From Halichoerus grypus (taxonomy: Eukaryota > Chordata > Mammalia > Carnivora > Phocidae), in contig NC_135712.1 in assembly GCF_964656455.1 (NCBI RefSeq), forward strand, positions 96,882,294 through 96,946,293: a stretch of 64,000 nucleotides of DNA, read 5' to 3'. The notes under the pieces are model-generated. The model did no database searches. It saw only the letters and a list, made by a program, of their open reading frames with translations, and was not told the origin of the DNA. Positions 47,491 to 58,690 of this stretch are shown one piece after another. The stretch's first letter is position 1; the number at the start of each line of letters is the position of its first letter. A program made the position numbers and the translations under genes.

Positions 47491-48879
47491 GTCATTGTCC
47501 AACATATTAATCTATTATATTTTTTAGGGCAAAATAGCAGCCTCATACACAACAATTTCTTTACTTGGTGATACTATTTTGACAATTTTGTGACTATACG
47601 GTGAGGCTAATAGCTTCTGACATTTAATACTGTCTTACTTTTCCTCATGCAGGCATTCCAATTCTTCACACCTCCTGACATGTCACATAAAATAGTGACT
47701 TTTTAAAAAATAATACAAAGTACACTTTAAAATTTATAAACATGTTATGAACTTTTAATACATGTGTATGATTGCTATGGCATTTGTCATTAGGTTTTAC
47801 TCAGAAACAACTAACAAACATACCTATTTTTTAATACTAAGTACCTCTAATGGTATTGTGATAGGTATAGAAGATAATTTCTAATATGTTACTTAAAACT
47901 TTTTGAGAACACTGAAGATGTTAATATCAGTTATATCTTTTTAAGGGAAATATTCTTCATTAACATAATAGTGTACTTTTACTTAATTTGGGTATTTCCA
48001 CACATCTATCCTACTGAAAATAAGTTTTATTTTTAATCATATTTCTGAACCAAACAAAAAAGAAAGCAAATGTGGTGAGTTCCTGAAAAGCACCCAGTTC
48101 TTTACTGCATCAGTCTGAAAGTATCAAAGGGGCAGGTGTTGGAGCACAATTTCAATAGGAAAAATAAAAATAGAGCCTAAGCCTTTGTGACAGATGTCAA
48201 GCATGCTGACAACTGTTAAAAGAAAAATCATTTTCCTGATCCTGTGCAAGGAGACAGCTTGTAAGATTAAAGATGTATCTCTTTATCTATGTGTTTGGCA
48301 GATCATTTCCACTGAATAGGACATGAAAGATACTTCAGTTGGAGAAAAGGACACCAGGAATTTTTATCATCTCGGCCACACAAAGGGTATAATGAAAAGT
48401 CAGAAAGTAAAGAAATATAAAAAATAAGAAAAAAACCTAAGCTGACTAGTATTTTCTGTATGGTATTAAGTCCCAAATATTATAATGGTAAATTCTTCCT
48501 GGCTTAAAAATTCTTAGAATACTCAAATAGTAAACACATAAGTGACCAAATAATGAATGGCACATAATAAATATTTAATAAATAATTGCTAAATGATTGC
48601 TTAAACAGATGAATTTGATAATCTAACAATATTTGTTTATAGCTCATGGCTCACCTTTGTCTATCTTATCATCCAAAACATAGTTCTTGGTGGGAATTTT
48701 ATGAAATTCTACATATATGCTTTTAGTTAATTTTAGTTATGCAAATAATTTTGTATTTATTCACCAATAAAATTTAAAATATTAGAGTAAGATAAAATTG
48801 ACAATGTCTTCTAGATCTCAGTTGGACTCCCCTTCCTCTCCCATCTTACTACATTTCTCTTTCCATTTATACAACTTTT
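47491..48879. other. Unassigned AT-rich stretch
   Basis: No repeat recognised. The part at 48060-48400 is less AT-rich and looks unique; I cannot say whether it is conserved. Confidence 0.4.
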
Positions 48880-49270
48880 TTATACCCTAACAAATACAAG
48901 ATTAATACATTATCAGGTCACAGTTTGTTTACTATGACTTAAATTTTAACAGTACATCTTAGCAATGTTTTCCTAGTAGTACCCATAGAGCTACACACAT
49001 CTACACAGTATTCCATAGTATGGATTAATTAGAGCTTGCTTATCTGTATCCATACTGATGCACAGTAGGTATTCAATTTTTGTGGTGTTGCAAATCTGCT
49101 ACTTCAGATATCCTACACATTTCTCCTGCACTTGTTGAGTATTTCTCTAATGTAAAAACTGACAAGTAGAAATATTGGATAACTAGAATTACACATTTTA
49201 AACTTAAACTTACCTCATTTTGTATACATTTTGCCATGTATTTAATTTTTATTATTATTACTATTAACTA
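48880..49270 (-). mobile_element. Old L1 ORF2 3' region, minus strand
   Basis: CACAGTATTCCATAGTATGG, GTAGGTATTCAATTTTTGTG and GAGTATTTCTCTAATGTAAA parallel the antisense ORF2 C-terminal region of old L1. Strongly diverged. Confidence 0.6.
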
Positions 49271-49683
49271 TTATAACTATTATTAAATATTATGAACACT
49301 TATCAGCTCTCCTGACATCCTATGTTTATTAAAAATGGACATAGCTTCAGATAAGAAGTTAGAGCATCAGTGAACATTATTCATTCCCAACCTTTCTTCT
49401 CACATTTTCTCTTACATAAATTCTCTAGCTCAGGAAGAAGTATCTACTAATTATACCTTGAATATCTTCTGTAATTTTTTTTCCCGTGTTAATGTTTTTC
49501 CTCTTCTCTATTCACTTGCATCATATATTTTTTAGAATTGCTATGAGGCCACAGCTTAACTGAAGGTGTCTAAGTCTTATAAATAACATGTTTTTCTATC
49601 CTGAGTCTTCTCTCTTCCAAGTGTGCAAATCTTGACTTCCTAAATGTCAGGCATAGTGCTATATATATGATCGATATATTTTT

Positions 49684-49916
49684 TAAAGATTTATTTATTT
49701 ATTTATTTTAGAGAGAGCGAACACACAGTGGGGGTGGTCAGGGACAGAGGAAGAGAGAGAATCTCAAGCAGACTCCCTGCTGGGTGTGGAGTCTGATGTG
49801 GGGCTTGATCTCATGACCCTGAGATCATGACCTGAGCCAAAATCAAGAATCAGACACAATCAAGACCTGAGCCAAAATCAAGAGTCAGACACTCAACTGA
49901 GCCACCAAGGCACCCC
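49684..49916 (-). mobile_element. Can-SINE, minus strand, with an internal duplication
   Basis: TAAAGATTTATTTATTTATT through TGAGATCATGACCTGAGCC to GCCACCAAGGCACCCC. The TSD is ATGATCGATATATTTT at 49667-49682 and ATAATCAATATATTTT at 49917-49932. CCTGAGCCAAAATCAAGA is present twice (49831 and 49866), giving a 35-bp tandem duplication. Confidence 0.92.
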
Positions 49917-49932
49917 ATAATCAATATATTTT

Positions 49933-50957
49933 GATTAAATGTAGTTTAATAATATGTACTAAGCTAAAGGTAGCTTTAAAACTGAGAGCATTTAGCTGGG
50001 TTAGTTTTCATTAGTTTTACTCGTAAATGAACCTGGAGGTATTTAAAGATAAAAGATCAAGTTCATTTGGTATTTTGGCAAATCTATAATTGAAAACATT
50101 TGAGAATATTGAAATTATTTTTGTAAATAACTTACAGAAAAAGATATTATTCAATTTTGTAATCATAAAAGCCAATAAGTATTTTCAATGTCCAACTTCT
50201 CTTTTTGCGACTTAAATCCACTACTTCTGGTCTAAATGCCAGGGAGGACATATGAAAGCCAGCTACTAGTGTATATATTCTATATTTGAAAAATGCTAAA
50301 TATTCCCACCATTGTGATTCCCAATCTTTTATTCTTTCAAGGTGGAGACTATTCTTTATGCAGATCTTAAACCTTTCAGAATCATACATATACAATGTAG
50401 AACAAACTAAACATCATAAACTCTTTCGGTGGAAGTTAGCCTTTGAGAATCATACACTGCTGTTCTTAAAGTCAGCTATCATGTTTGCTTTGGATTTAGC
50501 TATAGTGACCACTAGTAGTTTTAAACTTATTGTAAGTGAAATGGAACTTCTCAGTGCGCAGTTACTTCCTCAAGTTATCCATTTCTGTTGATATTTTAAG
50601 CACAGAATACAACGACTAGGGACAATCACTGTAAGGAATTATGCTGATACAGATATATTGGAAAAGTCGTATATAAAAGTTCACATTAATAAAGTAGTTC
50701 TTTTGTGTTTGTTTAACCATTTATCTTGTGGGCACAGACATGTATTTATTCATTGGCAATGGCAATATTCATTTGTACTCTTTTACCACACCAGAAGAAT
50801 AGATTATATATTGAAGAAGAACCATATTATACTTGGATCTTACAGGTTCTATTTAGCCATTTTTTAGAAAAGAGACTTTTCATTCATGCACTGAGTCTCC
50901 AGTATCTTTATGTATTTGTCATTGATGCAACACCCAACAATGTCTTTTAATCCTTAG
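49933..50957. other. Unassigned stretch
   Basis: Frames of 101 codons (50286-50591, plus) and 82 codons (50147-50395, minus) overlap on opposite strands and have no recognisable domain. I regard both as chance. Confidence 0.4.
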
Positions 50958-51345
50958 GTATGTGTTATAGGCCAAATTTCATCCCCCCAAAATTTGTATG
51001 TTTAAGTCGTAACCTCTAGTACCTAGGAATGTGACTGTATTTTGAGATACAGTCTTTTAAGAGTAAATTAAAATGAGGTTATTAGTGTGGGCGCTAATCC
51101 AGTATGCTTGGTGTCCTCATAAAAATGGAGTAGGACACAGGCACATACAGATGAATGATGTTGTGAAAACACAAGGAGAAGACAGCCATATACAAGTCAA
51201 AGAAAGGGGCGTCAGAAGAAACCCAACCTTGATCTCAGACTTGCAGCCTTCACAATTATAAGAAAATAAATTTTGGTTTTTTAAGTCACCTGTGGTATTT
51301 GTCATGGCAACCTTAGCAAATAATATAAGGTACAATTAAAAACTG
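50958..51345 (+). mobile_element. MLT1/MaLR-type LTR, plus strand
   Basis: CATCCCCCCAAAATTTGTAT, AATTAAAATGAGGTTATTAG, CTTGGTGTCCTCATAAAAAT, AACCTTGATCTCAGACTTGC and GTCACCTGTGGTATTTGTCA follow the MaLR LTR consensus across its whole length. A solo LTR with no internal region seen. Confidence 0.75.
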
Positions 51346-52309
51346 TGAAATAAACTTATGACAGATGGAACAGAGTGGTATAAGGATAGAATAATTTCAT
51401 ACTAAATGATTTTTTAAATGTATCTTTATCATATGATACAGGACTTTTTTAGTATTATAATTAATACATATAAAACTTCTTAAAATATGATTTAATTTTA
51501 CAAGGGAAAATTTAAACAGAATAATAAAGAATATGCCACTTTGCAATTGATTTGTCCGTATATAATACCAACTTCGATATGGGTCATTCATATTATACTC
51601 TGCCTACGTTTGATACTCATACAAAATGAAGAAGATAGGAAAACTAGGCAAAATTAAATAATAATAACAATCTTATATAGTGGCAGAAGTTGTATATTGC
51701 TTCCTTTCCCTCAGATCCTTTTCTGCCTATTTAATCTCAGTTTTTCAAATCTTACATCATTTCCTTATTAGAAATCTCAGTCCTTCTCTTTCTTCTAAAC
51801 AACTCACTATGGATCTTACTTCACAGAAAAAAAATTGAAGAAATTAAAAGAGAATTTAAACATTTCCCCATCATTACAAATTATTTGTATCTGTAGGCAC
51901 ATATTTCTTCTCCACTCCAGTTTCTGTGGATGAACCATGGTTGCTTATGAGAAAACTTGTCTATTTTCTACAACCTATGTATTCTTTTTAAGATGACACT
52001 GACATACTTAGCAAGTTTCCCTTTTACTTTTGTAATATCAGTTTTCTTCTATATGGGATCATTCACACAGAGTACAAAAATGCTCTAAATTTTCACCAAA
52101 AAAAACCCAAAACGCCAAAACAACAACTCTCCCTTGACCCTAATATTCCTCCACATATTGCTCCTAAATATATGCAAAGAACTTTTCACACAGAGACCTT
52201 CCATTTATTCAGCTTCCACTATTTCTTGAACCCATTATCATCAGGATTTTATGCCCACTGAGACAATAGATCATTTTTGTATTGAATATTTGCATTTATT
52301 CCTTAAAAA
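51346..52309. other. Unassigned AT-rich stretch
   Basis: Nothing recognised. Confidence 0.4.
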
Positions 52310-52400
52310 AGTACTTATTCAGCATTCATTACTTGCAAGAAAACATTATGGACAATGAGAATACAGCAATAAATCAAATAGATCAAACCTCTGTCCTCCA
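52310..52400 (+). repeat. Possible L2-type fragment
   Basis: GTACTTATTCAGCATTCATT, GAATACAGCAATAAATCAAA and CCTCTGTCCTCCATGAG parallel the pattern seen at 28485-28600. Confidence 0.4.
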
Positions 52401-52489
52401 TGAGATGGAAAGTACTTTTTTACTGTTATGAACAGAAATCAGACAGCAGGAAAAATAAGGGCTTTAGAATCTGATACTTCCAGTATATT

Positions 52490-52634
52490 GTGTGACCACT
52501 TGCATTGGCATCATCTGGAAGCACATGAGAAATGCAGAATATCAGTCCTTATGCCATGCCAACAGAAACAGAACTTGCATTTTGTCAAGATCCCCGGGCA
52601 ATGAAAATATACATTAATGTTTCAGAAGCACTGG
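52490..52634 (+). repeat. hAT-type DNA transposon remnant (MER5/MER20-like)
   Basis: GCATTGGCATCATCTGGAAG, GAGAAATGCAGAATATCAG, GAACTTGCATTTTGTCAAGA and TTTCAGAAGCACTGG follow the consensus of the common mammalian non-autonomous hAT family. Confidence 0.65.
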
Positions 52635-53273
52635 AAAAGTAACAGAAGGCACCTACTGGGAAAATATACAATAGAGCTCCTTAATAATTTAAAAATCAGT
52701 ATTTATCAATTATTTTAATCCATGATAGCTTCAATGTTATCTTGGTTTAGTGTTATTTAGTGGTTTGCATTATAAATTCCTCTATTAAGATTTCTTTTAG
52801 GTGCAAGAAATAGAAAGTCCAGCACCACAGATATAAAAGTTATTGTTGCTCTTTTAGGTCCCCAATAGCATTAGTGATGTTTCTCTTATTATCTTAAATA
52901 TTCAGTAATGTTGCAAGATGGTTTTCCCCTTTAAGCTGGAAAAGAGAGAAGGGATATACCAGGCATGGTTGTCTTTTAACCAAAAAAGTAGAAGCTTTCC
53001 CCAAAGCATCCCCATCACAAAACTTATCTATTTATTGTGTGCTAAAATAGTAATTTGGCCACCACTAGATGCAAAGGCAACCAGGAAAGTGAGTATATAT
53101 GGCTCTGTAGGTAATATAGAGGAAAGTAGTAAGAAACATGATTAGAAATGTCTTTAGAGTAGAAAAGCAGCAGTGTCTGCCACAATATCATAGATAGATT
53201 CAGTGTTTTTAAACTGTAGATAGTAGCAATAACAATAATCCTCTACTACAACTTCCACCAACATACCTCATAT
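52635..53273. other. Unassigned stretch
   Basis: A 75-codon plus frame at 52918-53145 has no recognisable domain. Confidence 0.4.
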
Positions 53274-53287
53274 CTCCACAATTCTTT

Positions 53288-53454
53288 AATTTTTTAAAAA
53301 GATATATTTATATATTTGAGAGAGAGAGAGCACACACACGTGGTGGGGGAGCAGGGGGAGAGGAAGAGAAGCAGACTCTCTGCTGAGCAGGGAGCCTGGG
53401 ATCTGGACCTGAGCTGACGGCAGACACTTAGCCAACTGTGCCACCCAGGAGCCC
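53288..53454 (-). mobile_element. Can-SINE, minus strand, internally shortened
   Basis: AAAAAGATATATTTATATAT, GAGCAGGGAGCCTGGGATCT, GCCACCCAGGAGCCCC. The usual segment between the GAGCAGGGAGCC box and the GATC box is missing. The TSD is CTCCACAATTCTTT at 53274-53287 and CTCCACACTTCTTT at 53455-53468. Confidence 0.9.
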
Positions 53455-53490
53455 CTCCACACTTCTTTCAGAATCATCACTGTGGATTCT

Positions 53491-53593
53491 TTTTTTATTA
53501 TTATTATTATGTTCAATTAGCCAACATATAGTACATCATTAGTTTTTGGTGTAGTATTCAACAATTCATTAGTTGCGTGTAACACCCAGTGCC
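53491..53593 (-). mobile_element. Very short L1 3' end, minus strand, 16-bp TSD
   Basis: TTATTATTATTATTATGTTC, CATCATTAGTTTTTGGTGTA and GCGTGTAACACCCAGTGC. The TSD is CATCACTGTGGATTCT at 53475-53490 and CATCACTGTAGATTCT at 53594-53609. Only about 100 bp was inserted. Confidence 0.9.
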
Positions 53594-53819
53594 CATCACT
53601 GTAGATTCTAAGTAGACAATCTCAGAAACTACTGAGTATCTCCTAATGGATCTAGTGTTTAGGTAATTCCTGGGAGTTCTGTCACATGCTAGAGGCACAA
53701 ATTCCATATAAGCAATATGTTCTTCATGTTTAAAGTAAAGTAAAAAGGAAATGTATTTGTGGTGGACAGTCTTTCCTTTCCTGTTTTTGAAGAAGCTTGC
53801 TGACGTTTTGAGGTATCTT

Positions 53820-54015
53820 AGGAAAAGATCCACATGGCGATAGACTGAGAAAAGCCTCCAGTTGATAGCCAGCAAACAACTGAAGCCCTCAGTCTGAAAG
53901 GGTAACATTTGGAGCACAGCCTTAAGGAAAAACCAGCCATGCCATGCCCGGTTCCTGACCCACAGAAACAGTGAGAGAATAAATGTGTATTGTTTTAAGC
54001 TGTATGTTTTTGCTA
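53820..54015 (+). repeat. Old LTR-like repeat, 3' part, family not assigned
   Basis: AACTGAAGCCCTCAGTCTGA, GTTCCTGACCCACAGAAACA, GAGAGAATAAATGTGTATTG and TTTAGATAACTAATACAC look like the end of the same family as 44060-44425. Confidence 0.5.
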
Positions 54016-55269
54016 ATGTTTTAGATAACTAATACACACATTGAATGTTTTAAAACTATACTTTGAAATATTTCATTTGTCTATAAATAATACCTATGAA
54101 GCCTTTCTATGAAATGTATTTATTTTGTCTATTTATTTTGTCTATTATTTTTAAAATAGAACCATATCTTTACCAAAATATCTCAGATCTCACCATAACT
54201 TTTCTGCTATGAATAGAACCTTGTCACTATTAGGCTCTAGAAGTGATTGTTTTACAAAGGGACTCACAAATTGGAATCCCGCATATGTGTGTTTGTGTGC
54301 ATGTGGAAGGCTTTTTCCAACGAGCTTTTCAAAAGCGTGTCATATGGCTCCTTATTTGGATATGTATCATCCTGGTGATACGCATTTTAATTCAAATCTA
54401 AAATTAATAGAAATTTGAAAATGTGCAATATATGCCTGGTAATTAAAAGAATAAATTTAAAAAATTGTAAATGCCTAGTGTGCCACATGGTTCAGAGTAA
54501 GTGAACATTTGGTAGATGCTTTCCCCCCCCAATAGTTGTTTCATTAAATTTGTGTTTATAGCAGATGATTCTGTTTTTTTAATGTGTATTCTTACTTTCA
54601 ATTAGTAAGCCATTACAGTGAACATGTCAATTTTATTTTTGTCCCACATAAGAAAGGGTTCATTCTCCTGTATCAACATTCAAACCATCTAAATTGCAAA
54701 GCTTAGGCTGATGTTTTTTAAAGTCACCTATTCTGATTAATTAAGTCCTTAGCACTATCACTGTTTACATTTATTCAGCAGAAAGTACAAAGGAAATCTC
54801 AAAGCAAAGAACTTTTGTGGCCTCAGGGAAGTATGAACCATAAAGACAATGAGAATAAAAATAAACAAAATGATGCTCAGATTGTTATATTGTATCTGTT
54901 TTAAAAATAGCTATTCCCAGAAGGAGAAGGAACTAGCATTTTTATATGTGGGATATATTTTAGGAAATTGAATACTTCTACTAGTTTTCCATGACCTCAT
55001 TATTTTCCTTAAATTATTTTATGGCAAGAATTCACTATGTACTCTCATGCTAAATATCAATAAAATACATTTTTGAGCAATGAATAAATAAAGTTTAGTT
55101 TATTAGCCAATAGTGTCATCTATTATATTTATATCAGGAAGTTAGCTATTCTCACCAAAGCTTAAAATGCAATCCTTCCTTTCACGCTATCTTCATTTAC
55201 AATTGTGGCACCAACATTTCTCATAAATAGTACTCAAGCCACTTGGAATTTCTCACCAATATCTATTTA
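54016..55269. other. Unassigned AT-rich stretch
   Basis: Nothing recognised. A run of eight C lies near 54523-54530. Confidence 0.4.
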
Positions 55270-55375
55270 TCTCACTATGAAGGTTTCTTTGAGAGCAGTG
55301 GCCATGGCTATCATATGGATACTTATCTTTCTAAACTAACAAAGTAGATGCTCAATAAATACTTGTTGAATGTAA
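55270..55375 (+). repeat. L2-type 3' fragment
   Basis: GAGAGCAGTGGCCATGGC and GTAGATGCTCAATAAATACT with TTGTTGAATG match the common L2/MIR-type end pattern (GCACATAGTAGGCGCTCAAT). Confidence 0.55.
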
Positions 55376-56459
55376 GAATTCTCTCAGACCAGTAGGATTC
55401 TAATACTAATGAGACTGTCATCATAAATCTGAGTTCATAAATTATTAAATTGGTACTTTAGTTAATTATTTCTATAGGTATCTAACTTAGCTTCCCAAGA
55501 AAGCTTAAAAGCTTATGTTTCATTCCATAATTAACATATAACATTTTTACTTCTGAATTTTGAAGTTCATACATATTTTGAACAAGCAAAGCAGCATACT
55601 AAGGGAACAAAGTAGAGAGGTCCAAACTATGAGCAGCCATTGGTGGGGGGGGGATGCATTGTCATTAAACCATTTAAGCAATAATTAACCTATTGATTTC
55701 AGTCTGCTTTTTATCATCACCATGTGTTACCAATTCTAAACAATGTCAGTGATAAAATTTTCTTCTATGGTAGACCACTTCTATATCCTGCCTTGGTAAG
55801 TTACAGAAGAAGATATCATTAAGGACTGTTGCATAGTTCATTTATGGAAACTTATCTGCATCACATGCCTGAAGGCAAGTGTGAACTTTTCAATAAGGAA
55901 CAAATGTGCATCATCTCAAGTCATAAACAGTTCTAATTAGAAAACTATGACAAGACAAAACCAAAAAAATGAAATAAATAGGAGTGAGTAATCAATAAGC
56001 AGCAATTTTGGAATGTAGTTATTTGAAATTTAAAGAAAGAAAAAGTGCAACTTTTATACAACATATGCAATCTAATGGTTTGAGAATATTTTTAGTATAT
56101 GACTATTAAACCTAGTATACTTGTTTGTATTTTTTTGGTTTACTTATTTATTTTTACTATTGTTTTTTGCCCAGTAGTTAGTGGATGTTTTTTGTCTTAA
56201 TTTGAAAAACATTTTAGTAAAAAATAACACAAATATCAAAGTATAAATATGAAGCATTACTAATACTATACAGCACTAGCTTTAGAAGCCACTGAGTAGC
56301 TATTGGGTTATTTTTTAAAAAATATCAACTTAATATCTCCCAGTATATCTTTTACCAATTTTAACTATGTTTTTATCTTTCATATGTATACCCATAGCAA
56401 TGACTCATTCTCAACCTTATCAAAAGTTCTATTATGTTTTCATGTGTACACATCTGTTT
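55376..56459. other. Unassigned AT-rich stretch
   Basis: Nothing recognised. Ten consecutive G residues near 55644-55653. Confidence 0.4.
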
Positions 56460-56560
56460 CTTCACTTGGCCATAAACACATTGAGAGTATTCTGTATTCC
56501 TCTTGAGGACTGGCATAGTGCAGTGCATATTGTTGAATAAATATTTACTGAATGATTGTA
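56460..56560 (+). repeat. L2-type 3' fragment
   Basis: CTTGAGGACTGGCATAGTGC and GTTGAATAAATATTTACTGA match the same end pattern as 55270-55375. Confidence 0.5.
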
Positions 56561-56564
56561 AAAA

Positions 56565-57060
56565 AAAAGTAACACATGCTCATAGTATAAGTAGTAAAAG
56601 TAGAAAATAAAGATAATAAAAATAGAGAAAATAAAAATCACAAAACCTCTCACTACATAGAAATACCCTTTTTATGCATACCAGTACATATCATTCAGAC
56701 TTGATATATTTATACATATGTTATAAAAAGGATTCAGGCTATAGACACTATTTTGCAAACTGTTTTAAAAATGTGTAACATATTATTCCATACGGAATAA
56801 AGTTCTACAACAATCACATTCAATGACCACATGTTATTCCATTGTAAATATGAACTTCACACATTAAACTTATCTCAGGAAACATTATTTTTGCTTTTAT
56901 AAACAATACATATTCTACAATTAGTATATTTATAGGCAAATTATTATATTCATTTTAATTGATTTTTTAGTATAAATTCTTATAAGTGGACTTTTTATAG
57001 CAAAGGGCATGTATGGGGCCATTTTATATATGAAATTTTATGGTCATTCCACACATATAG
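56565..57060 (-). mobile_element. Old L1 3' region, probably minus strand
   Basis: AACACATGCTCATAGTATAA, GACACTATTTTGCAAACTG, CCACATGTTATTCCATTGTA and GGACTTTTTATAGCAAAGG follow the order of a mammalian L1M-type 3' segment in antisense. Confidence 0.5.
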
Positions 57061-58319
57061 GCACCTAATACTCATACGATTTTCAAGGAACTGGGAAAAT
57101 ACTTGAGTCACAAAAGGAGTAAGGAGTTAGTTAAAAATTGTTTAAATAAGGCAACAAAATCAAAATAACTGCCTTAAAGATAACATTGTTACTTTAATTA
57201 AATTATTATATCTAATATTGTTAAAATGTCACCTTGAAGACACACTTTGCTGCTTAAATTTTCTTACTTCATAAGAAATTTTAAGTAGGCATAGCTGTCA
57301 TAAGAAAAATCAGGAACAAGCATATAATTGCACTCCACGCAGGCAAGCTATTTTATAAGCAACATTTTAAAATTATTCAAATATTTATAGCAAAAATACA
57401 ATTAAAATAAACATGGATATATTTTAATTTATTTGATATATTATTGAATATATTTGATGTAGAGTGGGATCTTGAACAGTGAGATTGATTATGGTCTATA
57501 ATGTCTTTATAGCAGCCCAAGTCTTGTAGATTTTTAAGACTGTGATATATATTGGTATCAGAAAGTTGTGTCAATTTGTAAGCATTTTTTTTTTTAATTG
57601 CTGACACATACAAATCAATGGCATGAATTTCAGGGCTGTACTTTATCCAGACTTCTCTTTACTTTCCTGATGGAAATTCTGAAGTTCACTTACATGCCAA
57701 GGAGCAATATCTTTTTAAGATAATATACTGTTGATAATGAAACAACATATTCTCTTTCAGAAGGATGATGATAGCTATCTAATAAAATATTAACACTTCA
57801 TCTCACTGATTTATTTAAATGGGATTTAAAAACACCATGTGCAACTTCAAACAGCAAAGGAAATAAAGAGGTAAGAGGATGGAGAGAGAGAGTTTAACTT
57901 GTCAAATCTGAGTTCCCACTCCAACTTTTAAAGAGAGTATGATGTATTTGATTCAATGTAGCATAATAGTGATTAGCATAAATAATTATAACAGCAACAC
58001 AGGATTAACTGGTTAATTTCTCTGACATATCAATTATTTTCTTTCCTCTTGTATCATCGGTAGATCCAAGGAGACCTGAAAAAGAAATCATGTCAGCACC
58101 CTAATTCAGGAGTGGAAATGTCAAATGCTTACCCAGGAGCAAGGTAATGAAGTCAAAGAGACAAGAGAACCAGAAGTGCAAACCAATGCACCTACTGCAT
58201 GAGTGGTGAGGACTCGGTTAAAGAATACATACCAATTTACTTTAAACCAACCAATGACTTTGTTTACTACTTCAGATGAGATTTAAATACTTTGGCTCTG
58301 GCTATATCTGCACTGTCGA
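57061..58319. other. Unassigned AT-rich stretch
   Basis: Nothing recognised. A minus-strand frame of 78 codons (57377-57613) has no recognisable domain. Confidence 0.4.
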
Positions 58320-58425
58320 CTGGAACTAATCTTCTGCTCACAACATTCCAGCTATATTGTATGTTTCATGCATCTTTGTCTTTATTACTTTACCTAGAAT
58401 TCTATTCCTTACCTTTCCTATGTAA
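58320..58425 (+). repeat. L2-type fragment
   Basis: CACAACATTCCAGCTATATT, TGCATCTTTGTCTTTATTAC and CTAGAATTCTATTCCTTAC parallel the L2 region CCAGCCACACTGG, GCCTTTGCACTTGC, CTGGAATGCTCTTCCC. Confidence 0.5.
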
Positions 58426-58511
58426 TGAACACTTTCCTATTATCTATTGTATGGATCACTTCCTGGTAAAAACCTTAATATTTCTATATTGATTACTTTA
58501 TGCATCTAAGT

Positions 58512-58690
58512 CAAGGTTTCTTACCTTAGAACTATTAACAATCGGGACAAGCTAAATCTTGTTTTGGAGGACTGTGCTGCATGTTGTAATGTTTAACATC
58601 TCTGGCCTCTACTAACAAGCATGCTAGTAACATCACACCAAGCTCTGGCAAACAAAAATATCTTCAGACATTGTTAAAAATTCCCAAGAC
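58512..58690 (+). repeat. Old non-autonomous DNA-transposon-like repeat
   Basis: GAACTATTAACAATCGGGAC, CTCTGGCCTCTACTAACAAG and AAATATCTTCAGACATTGT follow a common mammalian hAT-like consensus (GGCACTATTGACATTTTGGG, CCTGGCCTCTACCCAC, AAATGTCTCCAGACATTGCC). Confidence 0.55.

Noticed and set aside
48060..48400. Possible conserved non-coding element
   Set aside because: It looks unique and less AT-rich, but conservation cannot be judged from one sequence.
50286..50591. 101-codon plus-strand frame
   Set aside because: Overlaps a minus-strand frame of similar size, shows no domain and has no context supporting a gene.
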